Shown one piece after another: positions 1-14,224 of a stretch of 64,000 bases of DNA. The stretch covers positions 10,173,501 to 10,237,500 of the forward strand of contig JAPQWV010000005.1 in the NCBI GenBank assembly GCA_027422505.1, in the 5' to 3' direction. Position 1 is the first letter of the stretch, and each line of letters starts with the position of its first letter. The translations under genes and the position numbers were made by a program. The notes under the pieces are model-generated. The model worked only from the letters and a program-made list of their open reading frames with translations. It made no database searches and was not told the DNA's origin. Origin of the DNA: Craterostigma plantagineum (lineage: Eukaryota; Streptophyta; Magnoliopsida; Lamiales; Linderniaceae).

Positions 1-2282
1 ACTGCGAGGCTCGACTAGAGGCAATGTACGAAGGTGATATTGGGAGGAGCTAGGGAGATGTCCTAGGAAGCTACGGAGCTATCAGGAGGGAACAAATGAA
101 GTAATCGAGAGAGCTATGGAAGTGATCGGGAGACCTGACGAGGGAGGGCAGTACGAAACCCTAGACGCCTCTACAGTATAAATAGGCTCTTTTGTCCATT
201 TTACACCATAAGTTACATCGCCCACACATATTAGCACACCAAGAACACACATAGATACTCTCTCTCCCTCTCTTTATCTTCTTCATACTGTTCATAGCTG
301 AGGATCACTTGTAAATAAGAGAGAAAGTGAGCTTGAGTGTGTAATCTTCTTCCGTTATTAGTGAATATTCTCCGGCGGCCCGTGGACATAGGATTCACCC
401 GAATCCGAACCACGTAAATCATCGTCTCTTTACTTTTCCATCCTTTTTTCTTAATATTCCATCCACGATTTCATCCGAACCGGCCCTCACCTTTATTTCC
501 CGGACCATAAATTTTGTTGATCGGGGTCGTAACCCGCATCACCATCGTTCCGTAATGAGCATGTCCACATAAGGTCAAAATCAAGGTGTCTTCTCACAAG
601 TTTGGTCAAATACAATAAATATATTGGGGGACGATGGAGTGAAAGTTTCTAGGCTCTTGTGTCGGCCGTGCTTAGTGTAAGAATGTTTGATAAACGAGCA
701 AAATTTTGAAAGGAAACAATTGTCGAAACTATGTAGTAAACCAAGATCGATTGTGCACCATATCAAGCAAAACGTCATAAACAGTAAAATCTTGTTAGAC
801 CAACGTGACAATTGAAAAGAAGTACAACAAGCTATAACTCTAACTATTATTGATAGGGGTGACCTATCCAGCATTCCTACTGACCTGACAACCTATAAGG
901 AACAGAGTAGGAGATTGTGTCTGAAGGAGGTAAGGACCAGGTACGAGGTCCGACCAGAACGGTGTACGAAGGTGAGGTTCAGAGGAGCTCGGGAGGTACT
1001 CCACGGAGCTACGGAACTATTCGGAAGGGCCCAAGGAAGTGCCCGAGAAGGACTAAGTGCGAGGCTCGACTAGAGGCAATGTACGAAGGTGATATTGGGA
1101 GGAGCTAGGGAGATGTCCTAGGAAGCTACGGAGCTATCAGGAGGGAACAAATGAAGTAATCGAGAGAGCTATGGAAGTGACTGGGAGACCTGACGAGGGA
1201 GGGCAGTACGAAACCCTAGACGCCTCTACAGTATAAATAGGGTCTTTTGTCCATTTTACACCATAAGTTACATAGCCCACACACATTAGCACACCAAGAA
1301 CACACATAGATACTCTCTCTCCCTCTCTTTATCTTCTTCATACTGTTCATAGCTGAGGATCACTTGTAAATAGGAGAGAAAGTGAGCTTGAGTGTGTAAT
1401 CTTCTTCCGTTATTAGTGAATATTCTCCGGCGGCCCGTGGACGTAGGATTCACCCGAATCCGAACCACGTAAATCATCGTCTCGTTACTTTTCCGTCCTT
1501 TTTCTTAATATTCCATCCACGATTTCATCCGAACCGGCCCTCACCATTATTTCCCGGACCATAAATTTTGTTGATCGGGGTCGTAACCTGCATCACTATC
1601 GTTCCGTAATGAGCATGTCCACATAAGGTCAAAATCAAGGTGTCTTCTCACAAGTTTGGTCAAATACAATAAATATATTGGGGGACGATGGAGTGAAAGT
1701 TTCTAGGCTCTTGTGTCGGCCGTGCTTAGTGTAAGAATGTTTGATAAAGGAGCAAAAGTTTGAGAGGAAACAATTGTCGAAACTGTGTGGTAAACCAAGA
1801 TCGATTGTGCACCATATCAAGCAAAACGTCATAAACAGTAAAATCTAGTTTTCAACAACCAATTTGACAATTGAAAAGAAGTACAACAAGCTATAACTCT
1901 AACTATTATTGATAGGGGTGACCTATCCAGCATTCCTCCTGACCTGACAACCTACAAGGAACAGAGTAGGAGATTGGGTCTGAAGGAGGTAAGGACCAGG
2001 TACGAGGTCCGACCAGAACGGTGTACAAAGGTGAGGTTTAGAGGAGCTCGGGAGGTACTCCACGGAGCTACGGAACTATTCAGAAGGGCCCAAGGAAGTG
2101 CCCGAGAAGGACTAAGTGCGAGGCTCGACTAGAGGCAATGTACGAAGGTGATATTGGGAGGAGCTAGGGAGATGTCCTAGGAAGCAACGGAGCTATCAGG
2201 AGGGAACAAATGAAGTAATCGAGAGAGCTATGGAAGTGACCAGGAGACCTGACGAGGGAGGGCAGTACGAAACCCTAGACGA
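1..2282 (+). repeat. LTR-like satellite array, segment 1 (about 2.2 monomers)
   Basis: Head-to-tail copies of the ~1,058-bp monomer; the first is partial. TATAAATA boxes lie at 177 and 1232. This edge segment carries private variants, for example a shortened stretch near 795-805 where other monomers read TAGTTTTCAACAACC, and GAATCCGAACC where the centre of the array mostly has GAATTCGAACC. It ends at the target site of the first solo LTR. The short open frames recurring here on both strands are by-products of the repeat and are not annotated as genes. Confidence 0.95.
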
Positions 2283-2529
2283 TGTTGGGGTGGGCCCCCC
2301 CGAACAGCGCAACGTGGCTATAGCGGAAGCGCGATTTGTACCGAGCGGTGTAGGGTGGCGAATTTTCGATTTTTAATATCTAAATTCAACCTTACACCAT
2401 TCAGCTTCTCCCGAGAGTCTGAGATGCTGCCCTAATCCTCGGGAGATCACGGTTAATTCGAATTATCGAAATTCGAATTTATTTCCAATTTATTTAAATT
2501 ATTAATTTAGCTCCAAATTAATCGAATAA

Positions 2530-2790
2530 AGCGGCAACCAGACGTTTTTCGATTATTTGGAGACCGAAATGATTTTTGATTAATACCAAACTTTCCAGAA
2601 TTATTCTACACTTCCTAACATTCGCAACGATAGGTCTTTCGAAATTATTAATTCGAGTAAAACGGCAGTCTGCCGTCTTTTAACTATTTGACGACCGAAA
2701 CGATTTCCGATCGATACCAAATTTTCCAGAATAATTCTACACTTCCCGACGTTTCCAACGAGGGGTCTTGAGAATTATTCCGATGTCGTT
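2530..2790. repeat. Diverged ~131-bp tandem duplication inside solo LTR 1
   Basis: Two successive segments, starting near 2530 and 2661, share the order CGGCA..., GACCGAAAYGATTT..., ATACCAAAYTTTCCAGAAT, TTCTACACTTCC and GGTCTT. The copies are clearly diverged. Duplicated blocks of this kind in an LTR often lie in the U3 region, but no function can be read from the sequence. Confidence 0.7.
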
Positions 2791-3174
2791 TGGTATTTTT
2801 CGTAAATCAAATCGTTAGGGTTCGAGGTATACCTTCGATGAACGAGATTTCTTCTGTCGTCGCCTCGGATGGACGTGGCTACACCTCGTCTGGATCCCGG
2901 GGCCTCCGGGCTAGATAGTCACGCCGGTATGACCTTGAGTGAACCTCTGAAACTGCACCCGATGGCTAGCGCAATTTGATTCGAGCGTTAGGACTCGTCA
3001 AACGAATCCGTGGCTTGTTGTACGTGGGTTAAGGAATTCTTTCAACTCTTTTTCCTCTCTTATTATACTTAGGAAAAACAAAGTTCATATATATCTGTAG
3101 AAGCTCACGTTGCCTTCTTATTATACATATTTAATTTTATTTTATTTATTTATTTATTTTTTTTAATTGTGACA

Positions 3175-3255
3175 AACAAGTGTCAAATTAGACACTTGTT
3201 AATGACTCACACCATGAGTCATTTATTCTACACATCCCACGTTGGGATGTGTAGA
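3175..3255. repeat. Three consecutive perfect hairpins in solo LTR 1
   Basis: Three inverted repeats stand almost back to back. Arms 3175-3184 and 3191-3200 are 10 bp with a 6-nt loop. Arms 3201-3209 and 3215-3223 are 9 bp with a 5-nt loop. Arms 3227-3239 and 3243-3255 are 13 bp with a 3-nt loop. All arms pair perfectly. A T-rich stretch of about 50 bp precedes them. Possible roles are an RNA structure in the LTR transcript or a transcription end signal; this is inference. Confidence 0.85.
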
Positions 3256-4616
3256 GTTTTCTTTTTTATTTTTTTTATTTTGATAATTTCCTTTTGGCCC
3301 TTAAGGTTTCTAAATTCTCAATTTAGTCCCTCAATTTTAAATAATAAAATAATTAAATCCAATCTAATTATTTTAATTATAATTGAGCCCACTTAGTTAA
3401 TTAATTAAGCACTTAAGACAACCTCAAGTCCTAATTATTTCCGTGACCATCACTGGAATTTAACTAACTCGTCAAAACCTCGTATCAACTATGCCACTAC
3501 CTCAACGAATCTAATTCGTTAGGTTTCAGAGAAAAGCCCGCCGATTTCGTTCAACTTCATTACCATTTTTAAGCGCGACTCTCTAGGTCCGTCTCAACTG
3601 GCATGGGAGGAATCCACGAGTCCCGGTATTCGCCTAGCCTATCCCGCGGTACCGGACAGATCCCAGTTGAGAACGAATTTTGATCTAATCGAAATTCGGG
3701 CGAACCGACTATAGTGTATATATTTAAATACTTCTTACGCCTTTCACTTGCGTCCCGGTTAGGTGAGAGCCATGCAAATGTCAAACTCACTAACCTAACA
3801 CTATGTTATAATCAAGACCGAACCGATTATTTAAACTCCGCTCTATATCTAATACAAGCAAGTTTTCCAAGCTTCGGCCGAAGGCTTTATAATCGTCGCT
3901 CTCCGATTACCTCATAGGACATTAACCTATACGAATATAGGCAGTGAATCCCGATAGCAGTCAAAGCCCGGTAATCACCTCCGTAAAGTCGGTTGCGTTT
4001 CGTCGCTGACCCGTGCTTCATTTATGAACACTTGCGAGCCTAGCCAACTAGCGACAAACCGAAATCGCGAAAGCAAATCCGTCAATGACCCTATCGGTCT
4101 GAGGCTGCTATAGTCAATCGTTCAATCATTGACAACATCCTAGCCATGTGATTGAGACGAATACGAGCCGAATGTCCAAATACGCAATCTCTCCGATCAC
4201 CAATATCTACATCACGACCCACAACCTCTCAGGTAATCGGTGACACTACCGATACTATGTGGTCGTCAATGGATAAGTCATATTCGGATATCTAGTCACC
4301 CACCTAGAATCCTTAGACTTACGGACTTTTTATTTAATGTTGAGATTAAGGACCGTCCGGTGTCTCGTCTCTCGTCCCACGTGAATCAGACGTCCAACTC
4401 AAACATTTGGGTGTTATTTATTTATCGCACTACCGGATGCCAAGTAGACTTTAAATTCGATAAATAAATAATAATGCCTCTATTATAATGAAAATATATA
4501 TTCATTAATTTATTTGACGGTATATACAATAAACCTGTCTTACATCCTATACATCATCGTGCGCCTTATACTATTCCTAGTCTCCGTATGGCATTCCGAG
4601 GGCATACTCCCTAACA

Positions 4617-7600
4617 GACGCCTCTACAGTATAAATAGGGTCTTTTGTCCATTTTACACCATAAGTTACATAGCTCACACACATTAGCACACCAAGAACA
4701 CACATAGATACTCTCTCTCCCTCTCTTTATCTTCTTCAGTACATACTGTTCATAGCTGAGGATCACTTGTAATAAGAGAGAAAGTGAGCTTGAGTGTGTA
4801 ATCTTCTTCCGTTATTAGAGAATATTCTCCGGCGGCCCGTAGACGTAGGATTCACCCGAATCCGAACCACGTAAATCATCGTCTCTTTACTTTTCCGTCC
4901 TTTTTCTTAATATTCCATCCACGATTTCATCCGAACCGGCCCTCACCTTTATTTCCCGGACCACAAATTTTGTTGATCGGGGTCGTAACCTGCACACCAT
5001 CGTTCCGTAATGAGCATGTCCACATAAGGTCAAAATCAAGGTGTCTTCTCACAAGTTTGGTCAAATACAATAAATATATTGGGGCACGATGGAGTGAAAG
5101 TTTCTAGGCTCTTGTGTTGGCCGTGCTTAGTGTAAGAATGTTTGATAAAGGAGCAAAAGTTTGAGAGGAAACAATTGTCGAAACTGTGTGGTAAACCAAG
5201 ATCGATTGTGCACCATATCAAGCAAAACATCATAAACAGTAAAATCTAGTTTTCAACAACCAACGTGACAATTGAAAAGAAGTACAACAAGCTATAACTC
5301 TAACTATTATTGATAGGGGTGACCTATCCAGCATTCCTCCTGACCTGACAACCTACAAGGAACAGAGTAGGAGATTGGGTCTGAAGGAGGTAAGGACCAG
5401 GTACGAGGTCCGACCAGAACGGCGTACGAAGGTGAGGTTCAGAGGAGCTCAGGAGGTACTCCACGGAGCTACGGAACTATTCAGAAGGGCCCAAGGAAGT
5501 GCCCGAGAAGGACTAAGTGCGAGGCTCGACTAGAGGCAATGTACGAAGGTGATATTGGGAGGAGCTAGGGAGATGTCCTAGGAAGCTACGGAGCTATCAG
5601 GAGGGAACAAATGAAGTAATCGAGAGAGCTATGGAAGTGACCGGGAGACCTGACGAGGGAGGGCAGTACGAAACCCTAGACGCCTCTACAGTATAAATAG
5701 GGTCTTTTGTCCATTTTATACCATAAGTTACATAGCCCACACACATTAGCACATCAAGAACACACATAGATACTCTCTCTCCCTCTCTTTATCTTCTTCA
5801 TACTGTTCATAGCTGAGGATCACTTGTAAATAAGAGAGAAAGTGAGCTTGAGTGTGTAATCTTCTTCCGTTATTAGTGAATATTCTCCGGCGGCCCGTGG
5901 ACGTAGGATTCACCCGAATCCGAACCACGTAAATCATCATATCTTTACTTTTCCGTCCTTTTTCTTAGTATTCCATCCACGATTTCATCCGAACCGGCCC
6001 TCACCTTTATTTCCCGGACCATAAATTTTGTTGATCGGGGTCGTAACCTGCATCACCATCGTTCCGTAATGAGCATGTCCACTTAAAGTCAAAATCAAGG
6101 TGTCTTCTCACAAGTTTGGTCAAATACAATAAATATATTGGGGGACGATGGAGTGAAAGTTTCTAGGCTCTTGTGTCGGCCGTGCTTACTGTAGGAATGT
6201 TTGATAAAGGAGCAAAAGTTTGAGAGGAAATAATTGTCGAAACTGTGTGGTAAACCAAGATCGATTGTGCACCATATCAAGCAAAACGTCATAAACAGTA
6301 AATTCTAGTTTTCAACAACCAACGTGACAATTGAAAAGAAGTACAACAAGCTATAACTCTAACTATTATTGATAGGGGTGATCTATCCAGCATTCCTCCT
6401 GACCTGACAACCTACAAGGAACAGAGTAGGAGATTGGGTCTGAAGGAGGTAAGGACCAGGTACGAGGTCCGACCAGAACGGTGTACGAAGGTGAGGTTCA
6501 GAGGAGCTCGGGACGTACTCCACGGAGCTACGGAACTATTCAGAAGGGCCCAAGGAAGTGCCCGAGAAGGACTAAGTGCGAGGCTCGACTAGAGGCAATG
6601 TACGAAGGTGATATTGGGAGGAGCTAGGGAGATGTCCTAGGAAGCTACGGAGCTATCAGGAGGGAACAAATGAAGTAATCGAGAGAGCTATGGAAGTGAC
6701 CGGGAGACCTGACGAGGGAGGGCAGTACGAAACCCTAGACGCCTCTACAGTATAAATAGGGTCTTTTGTCCATTTTACACCATAAGTTACATAGCCCACA
6801 CACATTAGCACACCAAGAACACACATAGATACTCTCTCTCCCTCTCTTTATCTTCTTCATACTGTTCATAGCTGAGGATCACTTGTAAATAAGAGAGAAA
6901 GTGAGCTTGTGTGTGTAATCGTCTTCCGTTATTAGTGAATATTCTCCGGCGGCCCGTGGACGTAGGATTCACCCGAATCCGAACCACGTAAATCATCGTC
7001 TCTTTACTTTTCCGTCCTTTTTCTTAGTATTCCATCCACGATTTCATCCGAACCGGCCCTCACCTTTATTTCCCGGACCATAAATTTTGTTGATCGGGGT
7101 CGTAACCCGCATCACCATCGTTCCGTAATGAGCCTGTCCACATAAGGTCAAAATCAAGTGTCTTCTCACAAGTTTGGTCAAATACAATAAATATATTGGG
7201 GGACGATGGAGTGAAAGTTTCTAGGCTCTTGTGTCGGCCGTGCTTAGTGTAAGAATGTTTGATAAAGGAGCAAAAGTTTGAGAGGAAATAATTGTCGAAA
7301 CTGTGTGGTAAACCAAGATCGATTGTGCACCATATCAAGCAAAACGTCATAAACAGTAAAGTCCAGTTTTCAACAACCAACGTGACAATTGAAAAGAAGT
7401 ACAACAAGCTATAACTCTAACTATTATTGATAGGGGTGACCTATCCAGCATTCCTCCTGACCTGACAACCTACAAGGAACAGAGTAGGAGATTGGGTCTG
7501 AAGGAGGTAAGGACCAGCGAGGTTCGACCAGAACGGTTTACGAAGGTGAGGTTCATAGGAGCTCGGGACGTACTCCACGGAGCTACGGAACTATTCAGAA

Positions 7601-10600
7601 GGGCCCAAGGAAGTGCCCGAGAAGGACTAAGTGCGAGGCTCGACTAGAGGCAATGTACGAAGGTGATATTGGGAGGAGCTAGGGAGATGTCCTAGGAAGC
7701 TACGGAGCTATCAGGAGGGAACAAATGAAGTAATCGAGAGAGCTATGGAAGTGACCGGGAGACCTGACGAGGGAGGGCAGTACGAAACCCTAGACGCCTC
7801 TACAGTATAAATAGGGTCTTTTGTCCATTTTACACCATAAGTTACATAGCCCACACACATTAGCACACCAAAAACACACATAGATACTCTCTCTCCCTCT
7901 CTTTATCTTCTTCATACTGTTCATAGCTGAGGATCACTTGTAAATAAGAGAGAAAGTGAGCTTGAGTGTGTAATCGTCTTCCGTTATTAGTGAATATTCT
8001 CCGGCGGCCCGTGGACGTAGGATTCACCCGAATCCGAACCACGTAAATCATCGTCTCTTTACTTTTCCGTCCTTTTTCTTAGTATTCCATCCACGATTTC
8101 ATCCGAACCGGCCCTCACCTTTATTTCCCGGACCATAAATTTTGTTGATCGGGGTCGTAACCCGCATCACCATCGTTCCGTAATGAGCCTGTCCACATAA
8201 GGTCAAAATCAAGGTGTCTTCTCACAAGTTTGGTCAAATACAATAAATATATTGGGGCACGATGGAGTGAAAGTTTCTAGGCTCTTGTGTCGGCCGTGCT
8301 TAGTGAAAGAATGTTTGATAAAGGAGCAAAAGTTTGAGAGGAAATAATTGTCGAAACTGTGTGGTAAACCAAGATCGATTGTGCACCATATCAAGCAAAA
8401 CGTCATAAACAGTAAAGTCTAGTTTTCAACAACCAACGTGACAATTGAAAAGAAGTACAACAAGCTATAACTCTAACTATTATTGATAGGGGTGACCTAT
8501 CCAGCATTCCTCCTGACCTGACAACCTACAAGGAACAGAGTAGGAGATTGGGTCTGAAGGAGGTAAGGACCAGGTACGAGGTCCGACCAGAACGGTGTAC
8601 GAAGGTGAGGTTCATAGGAGCTCGGGACGTACTCCACGGAGCTACGGAACTATTCAGAAGGGCCCAAGGAAGTGCCCGAGAAGGACTAAGTGCGAGGCTC
8701 GACTAGAGGCAATGTACGAAGGTGATATTGGGAGGAGCTAGGGAGATGTCCTAGGAAGCTACGGAGCTATCAGGAGGGAACAAATGAAGTAATCGAGAGA
8801 GCTATGGAAGTGACCGGGAGACCTGACGAGGGAGGGCAGTACGAAACCCTAGACGCCTCTACAGTATAAATAGGGTCTTTTGTCCATTTTACACCATAAG
8901 TTACATAGTCCACACACATTAGCACACCAAAAACACACATAGATACTCTCTCTCCCTCTCTTTATCTTCTTCATACTGTTCATAGCTGAGGATCACTTGT
9001 AAATAGAGAGAAAGTGAGCTTGAGTGTGTAATGTTCTTCCGTTATTAGTGAATATTCTCCGGCGGCCCGTGGACGTAGGATTCACCCGAATTCGAACCAC
9101 GTAAATCATCGTCTCTTTACTTTTCCGTCCTTTTTCTTAGTATTCCATCCACGATTTCATCCGAACCGGCCCTCACCTTTATTTCCGGACCATAAATTTT
9201 GTTGATCGGGGTCGTAACCCGCATCACCATCGTTCCGTAATGAGCCTGTCCACATAAGGTCAAAATCAAGGTGTCTTCTCACAAGTTTGGTCAAATACAA
9301 TAAATATATGGGGGACGATGGAGTGAAAGTTTCTAGGCTCTTGTGTCGGCCGTGCTTAGTGTAAGAATGTTTGATAAAGGAGCAAAAGTTTGAGAGGAAA
9401 TAATTGTCGAAACTGTGTGGTAAACCAAGATCGATTGTGCACCATATCAAGCAAAACGTCATAAACAGTAAAGTCTAGTTTTCAACAACCAACGTGACAA
9501 TTGAAAAGAAGTACAACAAGCTATAACTCTAACTATTATTGATAGGGGTGACCTATCCAGCATTCCTCCTGACCTGACAACCTACAAGGAACAGAGTAGG
9601 AGATTGGGTCTGAAGGAGGTAAGGACCAGGTACGAGGTCCGACCAGAACGGTGTACGAAGGTGAGGTTCATAGGAGCTCGGGACGTACTCCACGGAGCTA
9701 CGGAACTATTCAGAAGGGCCCAAGGAAGTGCCCGAGAAGGACTAAGTGCGAGGCTCGACTAGAGGCAATGTACGAAGGTGATATTGGGAGGAGCTAGGGA
9801 GATGTCCTAGGAAGCTACGGAGCTATCAGGAGGGAACAAATGAAGTAATCGAGAGAGCTATGGAAGTGACCGGGAGACCTGACGAGGGAGGGCAGTACGA
9901 AACCCTAGACGCCTCTACAGTATAGATAGGGTCTTTTGTCCATTTTACACCATAAGTTACATAGCCCACACACATTAGCACACCAAAAACACACATAGAT
10001 ACTCTCTCTCCCTCTCTTTATCTTCTTCATACTGTTCATAGCTGAGGATCACTTGTAAATAAGAGAGAAAGTGAGCTTGAGTGTGTAATGTTCTTCCGTT
10101 ATTAGTGAATATTCTCCGGCGGCCCGTGGACGTAGGATTCACCCGAATCCGAACCACGTAAATCATCGTCTCTTTACTTTTCCGTCCTTTTTCTTAGTAT
10201 TCCATCCACGATTTCATCCGAACCGGCCCTCACCTTTATTTCCCGGACCATAAATTTTGTTGATCGGGGTCGTAACCCGCATCACCATCGTTCCGTAATG
10301 AGCCTGTCCACATAAGGTCAAAATCAAGGTGTCTTCTCACAAGTTTGGTCAAATACAATAAATATATTGGGGGACGATGGAGTGAAAGTTTCTAGGCTCT
10401 TGTGTCGGCCGTGCTTAGTGTAAGAATGTTTGATAAAGGAGCAAAAGTTTGAGAGGAAATAATTGTCGAAACTGTGTGGTAAACCAAGATCGATTGTGCA
10501 CCATATCAAGCAAAACGTCATAAACAGTAAAGTCTAGTTTTCAACAACCAACGTGACAATTGAAAAGAAGTACAACAAGCTATAACTCTAACTATTATTG

Positions 10601-13600
10601 ATAGGGTGACCTATCCAGCATTCCTCCTGACCTGACAACCTACAAGGAACAGAGTAGGAGATTGGGTCTGAAGGAGGTAAGGACCAGGTACGAGGTCCGA
10701 CCAGATCGGTGTACGAAGGTGAGGTTCAGAGGAGCTCGGGACGTACTCCATGGAGCTACGGAACTATTCAGAAGGGCCCAAGGAAGTGCCCGAGAAGGAC
10801 TAAGTGCAAGGCTCGACTAGAGGCAATGTACGAAGGTGATATTGGGAGGAGCTAGGGAGATGTCCTAGGAAGCTACGGAGCTATCAGGAGGGAACAAATG
10901 AAGTAATCGAGAGAGCTATGGAAGTGACCGGGAGACCTGACGATGGAGGGCAGTACGAAACCCTAGACGCCTCTACGGTATAAATAGGGTTTTTTGTCTA
11001 TTTTACACCATAAGTTACATAGCCCACATACATTAGCACACCAAGAACACACATAGATACTCTCTCTCCCTCTCTTTATCTTCTTCATACTGTTCATAGC
11101 TGAGGATCACTTGTAAATAAGAGAGAAAGTGAGCTTGAGTGTGTAATCTTCTTCCATTATTAGTGAATATTCTCCGGCGGTCCGTGGACGTAGGATTCAC
11201 CCGAATCCGAACCACGTAAATCATCGTCTCTTTACTTTTCCGTCCTTTTTCTTAATATTCCATCCACGATTTCATCCGAACCGGCCTCACCTTTATTTCC
11301 CGGACCATAAATTTTGTTGATCGGGGTCGTAACCCGCATCACCATCGTTCCGTAATGAGTATGTCCACATAAGGTCAAAATCAAGGTGTCTTCTCACAAG
11401 TTTGGTCAAATACAATAAATATATTGGGGGATGATGGAGTGAAAGTTTCTAGGCTCTTGTGTCGGCCGTGCTTAGTGTAAGAATGTTTGATAAAGGAGCA
11501 AAAGTTTGAGAGGAAACAATTGTCGAAACTGTGTGGTAAACCAAGATCGATTGTGCACCATATCAAGCAAAACGTCATAAACAGTAAAGTCTAGTTTTCA
11601 ACAACCAACGTGACAATTGAAAAGAAGTACAACAAGCTATAACTCTAACTATTATTGATAGGGGTGACCTATCCAGCATTCCTCCTGACCTGACAACCTA
11701 CAAGGAACAGAGTAGGAGATTGGGTCTGAAGGAGGTAAGGACCAGGTACGAGGTCCGACCAGAACGGTGTACGAAGGTGAGGTTCAGAGGAGCTCGGGAG
11801 GTACTCCACGGAGCTACGGAACTATTCAGAAGGGCCCAAGGAAGTGCCCGAGAAGGACTAAGTGCGAGGCTCGACTAGAGGCAATGTACGAAGGTGATAT
11901 TGGGAGGAGCTAGGGAGATGTCCTAGGAAGCTACGGAGCTATCAGGAGGGAACAAATGAAGTAATCGAGAGAGCTATGGAAGTGACCGGGAGACCTGACG
12001 ATGGAGGGCAGTACGAAACCCTAGACGCCTCTACGGTATAAATAGGGTCTTTTGTCTATTTTACACCATAAGTTACATAGCCCACATACATTAGCACACC
12101 AAGAACACACATAGATACTCTCTCTCCCTCTCTTTATCTTCTTCATACTGTTCATAGCTGAGGATCACTTGTAAATAAGAGAGAAAGTGAGCTTGAGTGT
12201 GTAATCTTCTTCCGTTATTAGTGAATATTCTCCGGCGGCCCGTGGACGTAGGATTCACCCGAATCCGAACCACGTAAATCATCGTCTCTTTACTTTTCCG
12301 TCCTTTTTCTTAATATTCCATCCACGATTTCATCCGAACCGACCCTCACCTTTATTTCCCGGACCATAAATTTTGTTGATCGGGGTCGTAACCCGCATCA
12401 CCATCGTTCCGTAATGAGCATGTCCACATAAGGTCAAAATCAAGGTGTCTTCTCACAAGTTTGGTCAAATACAATAAATATATTGGGGGATGATGGAGTG
12501 AAAGTTTCTAGGCTCTTGTGTCGGCCGTGCTTAGTGTAAGAATGTTTGATAAAGGAGCAAAAGTTTGAGAGGAAACAATTGTCGAAACTGTGTGGTAAAC
12601 CAAGATCGATTGTGCACCATATCAAGCAAAACGTCATAAATAGTAAAGTCTAGTTTTCAACAACCAACGTGATAATTGAAAAGAAGTACAACAAGCTATA
12701 ACTCTAACTATTATTGATAGGGGTGACCTATCCAGCATTCCTCCTGACCTGACAACCTACAAGGAACAGAGTAGGAGATTGGGTCTGAAGGAGGTAAGGA
12801 CCAGGTACGAGGTCCGACCAGAACGGTGTACGAAGGTGAGGTTCAGAGGAGCTCGGGAGGTACTCCACGGAGCTACGGAACTATTCAGAAGGGCCCAAGG
12901 AAGTGCCCGAGAAGGACTAAGTGCGAGGCTCGACTAGAGGCAATGTACGAAGGTGATATTGGGAGGAGCTAGGGTGATGTCCTAGGAAGCTACGGAGCTA
13001 TCAGGAGGGAACAAATGAAGTAATCGAGAGAGCTATGGAAGTGACCGGGAGACCTGACGAGGGAGGGCAGTACGAAACCCTAGACGCCTCTACAGTATAA
13101 ATAGGGTCTTTTGTCCATTTTACACCATAAGTTACATAGCCCACACACATTAGCACACCAAGAACACACATAGATACTCTCTCTCCCTCTCTTTATCTTC
13201 TTCATACTGTTCATAGCTGAGGATCACTTGTAAATAAGAGAGAAAGTGAGCTTGAGTGTGTAATCTTCTTCCGTTATTAGTGAATATTCTCCGGCGGCCC
13301 GTGGACGTAGGATTCACCCGAATTCGAACCACGTAAATCATCGTCTCTTTACTTTTCCGTCCTTTTTCTTAATATTCCATCCACAATTTCATCCGAACCG
13401 GCCCTCACCTTTATTTCCCGGACCATAAATTTTGTTGATCGGGGTCGTAACCCGCATCACCATCGTTCCGTAATGAGCATGTCCACATAAGGTCAAAATC
13501 AAGGTGTCTTCTCACAAGTTTGGTCAAATACAATAAATATATTGGGGGACGATGGAGTGAAAGTTTCTAGGCTCTTGTGTCGGCCGTGCTTAGTGTAAGT

Positions 13601-14224
13601 ATGTTTGATAAAGGAGCAAAAGTTTGAGAGGAAATAATTGTCGAAACTGTGTGGTAAACCAAGATCGATTGTGCACCATATCAAGCAAAACGTCATAAAC
13701 AGTAAAGTCTAGTTTTCAACAACCAACGTGACAATTGAAAAGAAGTACAACAAGCTATAACTCTAACTATTATTGATAGGGGTGACCTATCCAGCATTCC
13801 TCCTGACCTGACAACCTACAAGGAACAGAGTAGGAGATTGGGTCTGAAGGAGGTAAGGACCAGGTACGAGGTCCGGCCAGAACGGTGTACGAAGGTGAGG
13901 TTCAGAGGAGCTCGGGAGGTACTCCACGGAGCTACGGAACTATTCAAAAGGGCCCAAGGAAGTGCCCGAGAAGGACTAAGTGCGAGGCTCGACTAGAGGC
14001 AATGTACGAATGTGATATTGGGAGGAGTTAGGGAGATGTTCTAGGAAGCTACGGAGCTATCAGGAGGGAACAAATGAAGTAATCGAGAGAGCTATGGAGG
14101 TGACCGGGAGACCTGACGATGGAGGGCAGTACGAAACCCTAGACACCTCTACGGTATAAATAGGGTCTTTTGTCTATTTTACACCATAAGTTACATAGCA
14201 CACATACATTAGCACACCAAGAAC
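4617..14224 (+). repeat. LTR-like satellite array, segment 2 (about 9 monomers)
   Basis: Uninterrupted head-to-tail monomers. TATA boxes lie at 4630, 5692, 6751, 7806, 8865, 9921, 10979, 12037, 13096 and 14155, a spacing of 1055-1062 bp. The box at 9921 is altered to TATAGATA; the other nine are intact. The copies are more diverged from one another than those in the 29-51 kb segment, with scattered single-base changes and small indels such as CTTCAGTACATAC near 4735. The segment ends AGAAC, the target site of the Sirevirus-like element. Confidence 0.95.

Larger units (their letters stand above)
2283..4616. mobile_element. Probable solo LTR of a Ty3/gypsy-like retrotransposon
   Basis: A 2,334-bp insertion with LTR-type ends: it starts TGTTGGGGTG and ends CTCCCTAACA, which are imperfect inverted repeats of each other. 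Flanks are GACGA on the left and GACGC on the right, a 5-bp target duplication with one mismatch. The uninterrupted site (CCCTAGACGCCTC) is seen in other monomers. No second LTR, primer-binding site or coding domain is visible inside, so a solo LTR left by LTR-LTR recombination fits best. Length and ends suggest a Ty3/gypsy family, but the lineage and orientation are not proven. Reading it on the minus strand (TGTTAGGGAGTATGCC...) looks like LTR starts I remember. Confidence 0.75.

Noticed and set aside
231..422. Minus-strand ~63-codon open frames repeated in nearly every monomer
   Set aside because: They recur because the DNA is a satellite. They overlap the TATA/R/U5-like region, change length with single indels and show no protein-like features.
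581..874. Minus-strand 62-97 codon frames ending in the same peptide in each monomer
   Set aside because: Start and length vary with small indels between monomers, and the peptide is conserved only as far as the DNA is.
3169..4467. Short frames in solo LTR 1
   Set aside because: 60-75 codons, AT-rich, no motifs, and they overlap hairpins and other LTR sequence.
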